Source: Rallus limicola (lineage: Eukaryota; Chordata; Aves; Gruiformes; Rallidae). Taken from it: DNA of 64,000 nt. The number at the start of each line of letters is the position of its first letter. The first letter of the stretch is position 1. Under the pieces are notes generated by a model. It made no database searches and was not told where the DNA came from. It saw only the letters and a list, made by a program, of their open reading frames with translations. A program made the translations under genes and the position numbers. Shown here piece by piece: positions 23,936-34,900 of this stretch. The stretch spans positions 69,606,783 to 69,670,782 of the forward strand of contig JAKCOZ010000002.1 of assembly GCA_022605955.1 (NCBI GenBank). The letters run 5' to 3'.

Positions 23936-26528
23936 CTGTTGCAATCTTAAAGCTGAACAAACTTTGAAATTCTGTGTCTATAATTTTTTATGTGGATATA
24001 TATGTGTGTGTGCCTGTATGTGTCACCTAAACCTCTAATGAGTGCAAATTAATGTCTTTCATGTGTTCTCTTATAGTAGTTATCCCCAAGAACAAACTAC
24101 CCAAGTTTAATCATGTTGAATCTAGCTACAAGGAAACACCATGGGAATTTTAAGGCTTGTGCTGAGGAGCTAGAAAATGTAAGACTTATTTTCCCTTCTG
24201 TATAACTCTTTAAGAAACACTAAAAAACTGTGGAATATCACACTTTGTTGTTAGAAAAAGGATTAAAATCATTAACAGGTGTTTATTCAACTCTTTTGTA
24301 TAGGAGTTCTTCACAGGTCATATATGAACAGTGCCATATAGTACTCTTCCATTTTTGTTGATACAAACCATACTTTGATCTACTCTTTCAAGCTTTAACT
24401 ATGTTAATTGTAGAAATCATTCACTCATTGAGTAGAAATGTCCTATGCAGCCTTTCTAGGTGCCCAGTACTAACAAATTGAAAATCAAATGTAGGTATTT
24501 CAAATACAAGTTTATAAACAAAGGAAATCTAGAAAGAATCCTATTTTTCACATCTTTAACCACTGAATGTATTATTTTGAACAGCTACACCTGCATATTA
24601 GGTATGCATTTCTATAATTATTACATCTTGAATGTTAAATAAACATAATACAGGATGAACGATATAGAATTAAAATATTTCTGAGAATTTATCCAGTCAT
24701 AAATAATGAAGTATAAAAGAAATATATCATTAAATAAAGTGTTTTTCTGGAAATAATTATCCTAGCTTCATTTTGTAAATATAGAAATATATGTATGTGT
24801 TACACAATATATGTACACTATCAGACTGTCACCTGTGCTCTGTATCCACATATGATTACAATAATTACCCTTTCAACAGCTCAGGTGAATTAGGCAGATT
24901 ATCATACTGCATCAAATAAGAGGCCAAGAAGTAAACAAAAAAATCTATTATGTGATTTTTGTAAGCCCTTATCCAGAAGCTGTTTAATAAAATTATTTCC
25001 TACAGCAGCAGGTGAACAAATAACCCAACTAAACTACTTATTTAAAAGATTTTATTTTTCTGTGACTCAAAATGCGACCACAGGCAAAGTAGATATGAAC
25101 TAACAGCATTTTGTTTGAGAATTTTTTTTACTTTGGTAGCACAGCTGATAACAAATCTACGATGTCTTGCTTCATTAGAAGTGAAACAATTAATTTCTCA
25201 TAATAAAGCACTGCATGTTAGGCTTTCACTATTTTGATTATACAAAACACTTTTTAAATATAAATAGCTGGCCACGGGTTTCAAATTGAGAGTATTTCAC
25301 TACTCAGAACTTGTTAGGGAAACAAAGGAAAATACTTTAAGATGGGAAACTTGTTTCTGCAAAATATTCATCTCAAAAGTAAAAACCTTCTTCTGAATCT
25401 TCATGGTGGAACAAAATTACATACCTGTCAAGTTTTGGGAGGTTAAATATTGGCTCTTTCTTATTTATATTAAATTCAAAGTGTAAAGGTCAACAGAAAC
25501 TCAAGAACAAATACATTGTTACATTTAAAAGAAAGTTTAGAGAAGTGACAAACTATTAGAGGACTGGGAAAAATACTGCAAAACCTCATACTTTATTTTG
25601 AAAGATTCAAGGAGCTCCACCTTTAAAGTTACAGACAGAAGTCAGAACTAAGTGAGTAGACCCATTATGTGGAAGAAAAAGTCTATAATGATATTGTGCC
25701 TAGAAATTAAATATAAAAGCAAGGTACAATACCAATAAAATGGATGTACTTCCTTGGTATGTATTACATAGGAAGTTAGACTAAATGACCACAGTAGATT
25801 TTTTACCAGCTGTATACTGAATTAATTCCCCCTCCTCCTTCCTTTCTTTCTTTTTTTTTTAAAGACAGTACTGCTTAGTAAACTTAATCAAGTTAGAGTG
25901 ATTATGATACCTGCTACACAGACATAAAAAACAAGACTATTTTTGATGTTTGCAAATTAACGCTCCAGGAAAGAATGATTACAGCGAGGTAGTAGTGAAA
26001 TATTCCTTTGCTGACGGGTTAAACAGAGGTATCTTGGCTGACAGCCACTTTAGGGAGCTCAGAACAACCATACTTTTCTAAGCAATAACCCCATTTTTGA
26101 GTAGGTTCTTTTATAGAAAGACTGTTATAGAATAGCCAAATTCACGGAATATTATGTATAATTAATCCTCTCTGAAGGATACATGTGAGAGCAGGTGAAC
26201 AAAAGAGGTACCGATTGGATCCTGCAGACCAAAATGGAAGCTCTATGCGGTCAGGATTTAGCAATTCTGATCTTTTTAAAAACATAATAGCAATAAGACA
26301 TTGGAAAAGAAATACGGTGAGAACAAAAGCATCATTTCCAGGCAACAACTTGCAAAGAATATTATTGACTGGGTGCAATTTTACAAACAGGACCTATATC
26401 TGTTCTATACATAAAAAATATATGCATATTAAATAAACCGTCACTACCTTCTAATCCATATGACCCTAAAACAATGAATAGCCTACAAACTGGTTAGCTA
26501 AAATAAATCCAGAATGCTCACTGCATAT
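23936..26528. other. Unique A+T-rich DNA
   Basis: No gene recognised. A short TG-rich run (about 23997-24020) and an 83-codon chance frame at 26185-26436 are present. The sequence otherwise looks like ordinary non-coding DNA. Confidence 0.6.
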
Positions 26529-26533
26529 CTTAC
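26529..26533. repeat. Target-site duplication, left copy (cttac)
   Basis: The five bases cttac directly precede the LTR and recur directly after it at 27118-27122. Five-base duplications are usual for ERVL-like insertions, but a six-base site with a mutation cannot be excluded. Confidence 0.85.
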
Positions 26534-27117
26534 TGTCGTGGTTTCACCCCGGCTGTGGGCTGAGATCTACGCAGCTGCCTGCTCCTTAAAGTAAAAGAGC
26601 AGGGGAAGAGGGAAAAGGGGGGGAAACAAGGGAAGGGAAAAGGAAGGGGCAAATAACTCCAAAACCAAGAAACTAAGAGGCCCGTGGGTTGGGATAAGGA
26701 TAGTTTACTAAGATAACAGAAAGATAAAATATAACAATGCTCACAGGACTTTAGAGCAAAAGAATATGAAACTATTGATACACAATGCAGTTTCTCACCG
26801 AATCACACAACTCAGGCTGCACCACCCAGAGCCGTCCCGGAACCCGACCATCCCCAAGACCCTCGCGTCCCGGCCCCTTGCGTCCTGGAACCACCCCACT
26901 TCCTCCTCCCATCAGCCCCCCTTTATCCTGGGCAGGACGTAATTGGCATGGAATACTCTCTTTGGCCCATCTGGGTCACCTGTCCTGGCTTTAACTGTCT
27001 GACTGCAACTAGAAACATCAGGGTGTTATCAGCACTGCTTTCATTTTAACTCCCAAACACAGCATTCTATCCGCTGCTACAAATGAAGTTAACTCTATCC
27101 TGACTGAAACCAGGACA
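26534..27117. mobile_element. Solo LTR of an avian endogenous retrovirus, 584 bases
   Basis: It begins TGTCGTGGTTTCACCCCGGC and ends GAAACCAGGACA, the TG...CA ends of a retroviral LTR. The termini resemble a common bird LTR type starting 'cgtggtttaacccc' and ending 'aaccaggaca'. It is flanked by identical cttac duplications and has no internal viral sequence on either side, so it is a solo LTR left by recombination. It carries many CpGs (for example around 26830-26885) compared with the surrounding DNA, suggesting modest age. The 69-codon frame inside it is not a gene. The transcription direction is not certain. Confidence 0.88.
26602..26649 (+). other. G-quadruplex-type motif in the LTR
   Basis: Six G-runs of at least three (26602-26605, 26610-26612, 26617-26623, 26630-26632, 26635-26637, 26646-26649) are separated mostly by short A-rich loops of 2-6 bases. 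This satisfies the usual G3+N1-7 pattern on the plus strand. Whether it folds in the cell is unknown. Confidence 0.8.
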
Positions 27118-27122
27118 CTTAC
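27118..27122. repeat. Target-site duplication, right copy (cttac)
   Basis: Matches 26529-26533 exactly and closes the LTR insertion. Confidence 0.85.
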
Positions 27123-27440
27123 CTTAAAGATATAGCATAATTCTTTAATCACTTACTGGATGTAGAGATTGATCACAGTACATAAACGAAGAACTAGGAC
27201 GAAAATATGATGTTTGTAACCAGAAATTACATACTTCTCATTAAAACCAACAAATCTATGTAACTCACAAATAAAGCTTAGATTCCAAAATAGATGAACG
27301 CCACGATTTTTCATGTACATGAAAAAAAAAAAATTTAAAACTTCTAACTATATCTTGAAGTAAAACCTTGAACCAAAGAGTCTTTAATGAGTATCTCAGA
27401 TTATCCTGGCAATAGCAGTCAAACCGTGAAATGTAAAGAC

Positions 27441-27482
27441 GCTTTATTATAAAAGGGAAATGCTCTATTATAAAAGGGAAAA
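27441..27482. repeat. 21-base tandem duplication, two near-identical units
   Basis: Unit 'gctttattataaaagggaaa' plus one base at 27441 is repeated at 27462 with two substitutions. Local slippage duplication. Confidence 0.9.
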
Positions 27483-28382
27483 ATAAATTAAAAAAACAGG
27501 GAGAAATGTTTACACCTACACTGCTAAATAGGTCTGGACAGTTACCTCAAGAGCTGGACCCCCAGCTCTCCACACATTGAGTGACTGCTAGCATGACCTC
27601 CTGGCACAGTTTTTGCCCAAGTTTTCCACTCAAGCACAGAAGCAGGGTGACGGGAGAGGGGGAGAGCACCCACCCACCCCGTGGACCATTGCTTTAGGCA
27701 GCATGTGCCAGCCTAGAACAGACTTGGATCCTCCCATTATGCTTCCTGCTGTGCTACACACTAGGGGATGAAACTGCCTCACTTTCATACTATGCAAATT
27801 TATGTAAGTTTTTTCAGACAAACTAAAAGAAAAAAAAAATTGAATTTTTGAACAGGAAGGGACCATATGGGATCCAGAGGTGAGACAAGTCAAATGCTTG
27901 TAGTATAGCTGTAGCTCATCTATGCTATTTGGCCTCTAAGACAGTGGTTGTTCTTCGATCATTTTTAACTTAGCAATAAACACATAGCCAAAACCTACTG
28001 AACAGTAGTTACACTCATTACTTATAAGATATTCAAATAGTAAGATAGTCAGGAAAAAAATTAGTGTTTTATTATTATAAGACACAAATCTATCACTAAT
28101 GCCTTGAAACAATGGCAAAATGTAGATACATTTTGTCACTTATAAAGAAGAATAATTCTTAACTCCTTCCCTAAACTCACTGCTTAAGCTACACCTGGAC
28201 ACTTGTTCAATGAACATAATTTCTTTAGCAATAATGCTCTGGTAAATGTGTTTCAAAACAATCATCACCTTTTCAATAGTTATTTCTGCTAAGTCATAGT
28301 CATAGGAGTTTGAGTCCCTTTTGGTACACAAAATCAGGTCAGTTAACATAGTTTTCTGGTGTTCTCTGTCATAAAAATCCAA

Positions 28383-28450
28383 AATCAACCCAACAAAAAA
28401 AACCATCCACAACCAAAACTACAAAAAAAACCCAACCAGACAAACCAACC
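28383..28450. repeat. A/C-rich low-complexity tract
   Basis: Nearly pure A and C (aacccaacaaaaaaaacc, acaaaccaacccc). Same style as the tracts at 18664 and 21997. Confidence 0.75.
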
Positions 28451-28877
28451 CCTCAAGTAAGCCAAAAAGAATCATGGACAATATGAAACCATGAGAGTTC
28501 TTTTCCCATTCTTCTCCCAAACAACAAAAAATGTTCTCTGAAAACATTTATTACAGATTTAAACAGTTATTTCAGAATGACAGATTCAGTGTAGCTTTAC
28601 AAGATAGGTAGATTTACTCTCCCCTAAGTTCAGGACATCTTGGAACAGCATCAATGAAAATTTAACAAGCAACACCTAAGCTCATAAATACAAATTCAAA
28701 ATATGCATCCAGTATACACGTGCATATTTTTTAAAAGGTGACAATCACTTTACAAATCACTGATGTTTTATATAACATGAGATACTCTGATCCCATAATT
28801 GCAAATACAGTATCTCCCAAAAAAGGGACGTTGACATTCTTAGTAGACTATCTTGTAAAAAAGCTAGTATGACACAT

Positions 28878-29578
28878 TATTGTGGAGGAAAGGGACCTGG
28901 GGGTACTGATTGATGCACGGCTGAACATGAGCCGACAGTGTGCGCGGGTGGCCAAGAAGGCCAACGGCGTCCTGGCTTGCATCAAAAATAGTGTTACTAG
29001 TAGGAACAGGGAGGTAATTGTCCCCCTGTACTCAGCACTTGTGAGGCCGCATCTCGAGTACTGTGTTCAGTTTTGGGCCCCTCACTACAGGAAAGACATT
29101 GAGGCCCTGGAACGCGTTCAGAGGAGGGCTACTAAGCTGGTGAGGGGTCTGGAACACAGGCCTTACGAGGAGCGGCTGAGGGAGCTGGGATTGTTTAGCC
29201 TGGAGAAGAGGAGGCTCAGGGGAGACCTTATAGCTCTCTATAACTTCCTGAAGGGAGGTTGTGGTGAGCTGGGGGTCGGCCTCTTCTCCCGTGTAGACAG
29301 TGATAGAACTAGAGGGAATGGTGTCAAGCTGCGCCAGGGGAGATTCAGGCTGGACATTAGGAAGCACTACTTCTCAGAAAGGGTAGTCAGGCACTGGAAT
29401 GCACTGCCCAGGGAGGTGGTGGAGTCACCAACCCTGGGGGTGTTCAAGGAGAGACTGGATGTTGTATTGAGGGACATGGTTTAGTGGGAGCTGGTAGTAA
29501 TAGGTGAATGGTTGGACTGGATGATCTTTTAGGTCTTTTCCAACCTTGATAATTCTGTGATTCTGTGATTCTGTGATT
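28878..29578 (+). mobile_element. Young-looking 5'-truncated CR1 LINE with intact 3' end
   Basis: CR1 3' portion with an uninterrupted frame over 28882-29484, 201 codons including the stop. It codes for the C-terminal region of the CR1 reverse-transcriptase protein (blocks [70 protein letters not shown]). The frame enters from the 5' truncation and has no true start: its first codon is GTG and the first ATG is at 28927. A short 3' untranslated region follows, then three ATTCTGTG octamers (about 29550-29578). CpGs such as 'aacgcgttc' survive, unlike in most CR1s here. It lacks the endonuclease and catalytic polymerase motifs, so it cannot move itself. It is the least decayed CR1 in the window. 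Confidence 0.95.
29550..29578 (+). repeat. CR1 terminal octamer repeat (ATTCTGTG)3
   Basis: Three perfect copies of the 8-base CR1 3' terminal repeat, the signature by which CR1 ends are recognised. They mark the insertion's exact 3' edge. Confidence 0.95.
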
Positions 29579-31768
29579 GCATTTGAATTTCTGTGAATAA
29601 TTTAATTTTAAGCAGTACCAGATTAAATCCATTGCAGTTAACAAAGAGAAGTCCTTTGGAAGGGATTTTTAAGTACCAGTGACTGCAGATTCAGTGAACA
29701 TCCAAACATTTTAAACTGGAGCTCTGTTTAGATAGGCACTATTCATCTATCAAAAAAAAAATAAATAAGGGACTACAAACATCAATTGAAAAACAAAATC
29801 AATAGTAACATGGTACTTAGGATAGTCTACTCATTATCCAGAAAAACAACGCACGAAGACCAACCTCATGACTAATTGAGTAGTTGCACTGCTCAGTACT
29901 CTTTGCCAAATCTCCCCTTACCACAGTAAAACTGGACAATTGGAATGCAAATTGAATGATCTGCTTACAAAACTGTACAAGGAAGAATTAAGCAAAGCAA
30001 AGCAAATCAATATGGGTGAAATGAGAGAAAATTACTTAATTTGTGCAGAAGGGACTTCCTAAAGTAAGGGTGGAAGGTCAAGGACTGCACAGTCATAAAC
30101 TATTTCTTGCATTCTTCTACACTCTATAAGAGTTTTTCTGCTCCTTATTGGTTATCAAATCAATTACAAATTTTGGATGCAGTTCTGATCAACTCTGATC
30201 ACCTCAGTTCAACCTAAATTCCTTTAAGGCCAGAACAGTGACAAGCACCTGCTGCACTAATGGGTGGGATGTGAATGAGATCAGAGATGAAATGGGGGTC
30301 TATCACCTTTGTCTTACAAGTGATACAGGACGCCCTTGTTTCCTTTGGATGGTCAAAATTAACATTTTATTTCCATTGCTGCTATTTTCCATACTGTTGC
30401 TATTTCTTCCTCCTTTTGTGAAATTGGGTTGAAATGAAACCAGTTGAAGTTGTTTTAATTGTAGGCTTATGCTGATTCTGGGGCAACTGTTCAACCTTGC
30501 TGTTCACCAAGTGTACCTGGTCTCTTCGTTGTGCCAACATTAGCACTTCTGCAGGTTGTGCTGTTCTTAGCTAGATCTGAGAACTTACCTGGTTGAATAT
30601 GAAACATTTTTTCTGTGTGACCACTGAGCTAGGAGTTTCAAGAAGTCTGTACATCTTACATAGTTTGTGATAGGTTTCAGTTGTGCAATAAAAAGTATGC
30701 ACTAGCATTAATTGGTGCAATCAAGTAAACACAAATAGCTTGTATAACTAGCTATTGGGGAAAATTATCAAGTAGAAAATTACTTCAACTGAGTTAATGC
30801 TGCCAATTGGCTTGCATGTGTCTCAGAATTATTCACAGAGGTTTTGTGGTGAGACTAATAATTTCAGGTTCCCTTCGGGGAACCCTGAGGTTTTAGTTGA
30901 TGAGGCAAATGAGTAACATAGGACAAAGACTCAAACTGCTCTTCCCAGCTGTGCCTCGGGCTGCCACTGTGAGAATGGGTAGATCAAGATCTTCTTGTGC
31001 CTCATTTCATATGTAAAATGAGGAGGGTAATCAGGTTTTATTTCCATCATCTTTCTTTTGTTAGGAACCAGATATTGCTCTAGAGAAAAAAGTTTAGCTC
31101 TCCTGAGACAGATGTGGTGTCATTCTCTAACCTTCTGTGGTGCAACAAGAACAGCAACTAAAGCTTCACAGCCTGTATTTCATTATACATACTATACCAA
31201 AAGTTATCCTTCCCTTGGTTTGTAATCACCCCGATTTTTCTTCTTCTTTTTTTTTTTCTATATTGAAGGGGTAAAAAGTCAGGCATTCCTACACAGTACT
31301 TTTGTGCTAAACATGTAATGTTTAGTCACAATATGTTCATCTGTATTACACTGAAAATTCCTCTAAGGGTAAAACAGATAGAGACATGCAGACACATAAT
31401 CTTCTTTTAGCACCCCAGTCTTTCTTATATTCTCTGCAGCCCAACTATAGAAATCTATAAAAAAAAAGACTGAAAAGCATATACTTCTCTGTTTCTTCAC
31501 TAGATTCACATTTTTCAGTCCTAAAATCGGGTTATTTTATTGTTGCAAACTTGGTTTGTCTGATTAGAACAGCAGGACTTGCCCCTTTGTACCAGCACAT
31601 ATTGGAGGTAACTAAATCTCCTAACAGTCCTGTCCCATTATAAAAAGAATAGTGCAGCATTATTTGTTTCCTATTTTAATTTTTTGCAGTTTCTAGAAGC
31701 ACAATCAACAGAAAAAGTATACAAATGGTGTAATTATTCCCTTTTACACTGAATAACTACTGAAGGAT
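29579..31768. other. Unique A+T-rich DNA
   Basis: No gene or transposon recognised. A small GC-rich hairpin (ggttccc ttc ggggaacc, about 30869-30886) is present. Frames are at most 66 codons. Confidence 0.6.
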
Positions 31769-31932
31769 AATCATAGAATCACAACATTATTGGGGTTCAA
31801 AAGGACCTTAAGGATCACCTAGGTCCAAGCCCCCTACAATGGGCAGGGACACCCTCCTCTAGACCCAGCTGGCCAAAGCCCCATCCAACCTGGCCTTCAA
31901 CACTGCCAGAGAGGGGACAGCCACAATTTACC
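31769..31932 (-). mobile_element. CR1 3' end fragment
   Basis: The minus-strand CR1 terminus starts at the tail 'aatcatagaatcacaac', then 'gaccttaaggatcacctag', 'atgggcagggacaccctcct', and stops after 'ccagagaggggacagccac'. Only the last roughly 160 bases of the element inserted. Moderately diverged. Confidence 0.9.
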
Positions 31933-34900
31933 ATAAATAATCTTGCCTTCACTATTAAAAAACATGAATCTGTTACTGTATGAACAGTTACTTAATGCAA
32001 GAGGATAATTTAGTATTTTACTAGTGGCCATATAGCACAATCTTTAAGGACTTGGCTACTTTAAATTATTGTAGTTATACCCTGGGTTTCTGAAGCCATG
32101 AAACATTTAGTATTATTTCAGTATCAATTTATATAAGCTGTATGTATTAATTTGCAATACATTTAGGAAACTCCTAGTGCTCTATATTAAAGTGTAAGAC
32201 ATAACCTCACAGAAAAATTAAAAAACAAAACTAAACAAAACAAAAACCCCAAACTTTTTTGGAAAAAAATTTAACATTTAGCCAAAAAGACTAACCTGAA
32301 TGATAATGTGCTGTGAAGTCAAATTCTTACATAAATTATTTTTCTATTGCTTCTGCAACGGACAATTACATAAACTTACTATAACCAAACATTTGGATAA
32401 GACCAAGGCAATCTAGCAAGTTTATTAACAGAAAACAGTTAAGGTTTTTCAGAGCTGTTATCAGAATGGATTTTCAAAGCAATCACATACAAATAGTGTA
32501 TGATTTTACCTGATATACAAAGCTGTAAAATATTACAAATAATGACATTTATACTTAACATTTTCCATAAATTATTATATAGTAGCACCTCAACTACCTA
32601 TTGCAAGCAAACCAACAATGGTCTTAAAACAGATGTGATGTGGTGCATAGATGACAATTGTAGGCAGCCTGTGCACGTGTGGATGCCCTTAGTATCATCA
32701 CAGTGTCCTTATCTAAGATCAAGAACTGACCAATATTGTTTTTCTATAATTTTGACATTATCAAACACTAACAAATAGATTCTATGTTTTTTACCTACAA
32801 AAAAAAAAGTAATGACAGATCAAGTTTTCACTCTGATGTGAAAAGATGAATAATGTCAGAACTTTGTTTTTTTATCACAGAAAACGATGCTTTGTTCTCA
32901 TCTAGATCAAGCTCTTAATACAGCAGGATATGTCAGAACATATTTACATCCTAGATTCTCGCACTTCAAATTTCACTGAAAAATAGCTGCACTTTATATT
33001 CCTTATCTAACTTGATATTAATTTTCTAAACTTCTTGCAAACCTTCATAAGCCTTGGGAACAACTCGGGGGGGGTGAATTTATAGTTTTAGTTCAGGTGT
33101 AAATCTGATACAGATTATCTCCAGATCACTCCCACTTACACTGCTTAACATTTGAAAACCTTTTTTTTTTTCTAGTGAAAGTCCTGACATACTCTAACCA
33201 GTAATGGGTATCCAGTCCATGGGAAATAGAATGCATGACAATAAAACCATGTTTCATGTTTTATGCCTTTCACCTTTTAAGTTCATGAAGCAGATCAAAA
33301 GAGTTAATCTCTTTTCATTAACAAGAAAGCATCCTAATGGGATCCCTTCTCATGAGCAGTTAGATATCTATGATGATATAAAACAAGAAAATGAGCCCAG
33401 TAGGTTGAGTAGAAATCAACAAGATAAGCAGCCACATACCCAGATGCTACTGCTGCTGCAGAAAACCAGATTTTTTTTAGTTCACCATCTGGAGGCTACT
33501 GCTGCCAAGCACATCTTCTGAGTAGTCAATGGTACTGAATCCATTGCTGAGGCACATTACCTAAAATGGCAAAGGATTACACAAAACCACTTCTCTAGTA
33601 CCAGTAAGAAAGGCTAACTGAAATTATTATATGTGTCAATCCAATCTGGAGAAGTTAGTTGGAAAATAGCTTTCCATATATAAAAATGCAGCCTATGCTT
33701 TAGAGTTTGGGCTAAGCTTTTAAAAAACACATAGTACTGCTTGGGTGAACTGTGGAATAATTTTGTCAGTGTTGTTTTGCAATTTTTTGTTTTCTGTGGT
33801 TTTGGGTTGGGTTTTTTTTTTTTTTTCAAATATGGTCTATTGACATTACCACTACACAGGTTTGGTATGTGGTTGCATACCAGATGCTAATGTTTTAGCC
33901 TATGAAGGGATTCAAATGAAACAACAGAGGCAAATTATACCATAGTGTCTGTAAGTCTGTTCTCTTTCACTGTTTCTAGTTTACATGAGCACTAATCTGT
34001 ATGAATTGAGTTAATCATCAAATGCAACTAAAATATAATTCATGCAGTCATCAGACTATTCCATTAGTCATAATTCTACTAACCTCAAGATCATATTCAT
34101 AAAAATCTTACATTTCTCAAGAATGATCATTATGAAAATAATGTAGCTGCCACAATCAGATAGGGTTGTAAAAAACAGATTTCTAGGTGTTAAAACATTG
34201 TCTAAGGAGAGACACATGCAAAAAATAGGATTCTGTTTAAATCCTACTTTATTTTTCTTAAACTGAATGCTTCTTTACTTGCTGAGACAGGAGCACAAGT
34301 ACTGACTTAAAACAGGGTTATACAACTGGAAGAGATATCCCTACTCATAAAGTCCACTCCCTTGGCTTTCACTGGACAGTAACATTATTCACTCAGTTAG
34401 GTTTCTGATTTTATCATCCTTTCAATGCCAGGCACTGGCTTTATTGAAGAACAGCCAGAAAAGTGCAGCATCATGAATATTCAAACACATGCTGTGGGAA
34501 CGTCAACGGAAAGGCAATGTAGAAAATCACATCTGCACTAGAGTGCAGTTAGCAAGTAAGTAAATAAATAAATAAAGTATTCTTGGCAATGAAAAAGAGT
34601 TATTCTTTTTCTAAATTGTAAATGACTACATCCTTGTCATAAGGGGCAGCGTGTGTTTACTCCTTCCAAGGGCAGTCAGATTTTGATTTAGACAGCAATT
34701 GATTGCTAGTTTCTATTAAGAATCAAGTTTACTTATTTTAATCTTAGACTGCAATGCACTGTTTATGGGATAGAATAAGCACAGCCTATTCATACATCAC
34801 AGTTGGTTCATGTTCCGCTGGTCCTGACTCTTCCTGGTTGCATCACTGTCACTTGTCTGACACTAATGGTGGGTGAATGCCAAGACTCCACTCACCCTTT

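Larger units (their letters stand above)
27123..28877. other. Unique DNA, somewhat richer in G+C at 27530-27780
   Basis: No gene recognised. Minus-strand frames of 87 (27630-27893) and 90 codons (28140-28412) resemble no known family. A tandem duplication and an A/C-rich tract are listed separately. Confidence 0.55.

Noticed and set aside
28140..28412. 90-codon minus-strand frame with a fairly protein-like composition
   Set aside because: I could not link it to a family or to convincing splice sites; chance is more likely.
29032..29367. 111-codon minus-strand frame
   Set aside because: Antisense shadow of the CR1 frame at 28882-29484.
29550..29578. Octamer repeats as a CRISPR-like or regulatory array
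   Set aside because: They are the normal 3' terminal repeat of a CR1 element.
33204..33521. 105-codon plus-strand frame
   Set aside because: No recognisable domain or homologous family, and no clear promoter or splice context. Frames of this length are expected in 64 kb.
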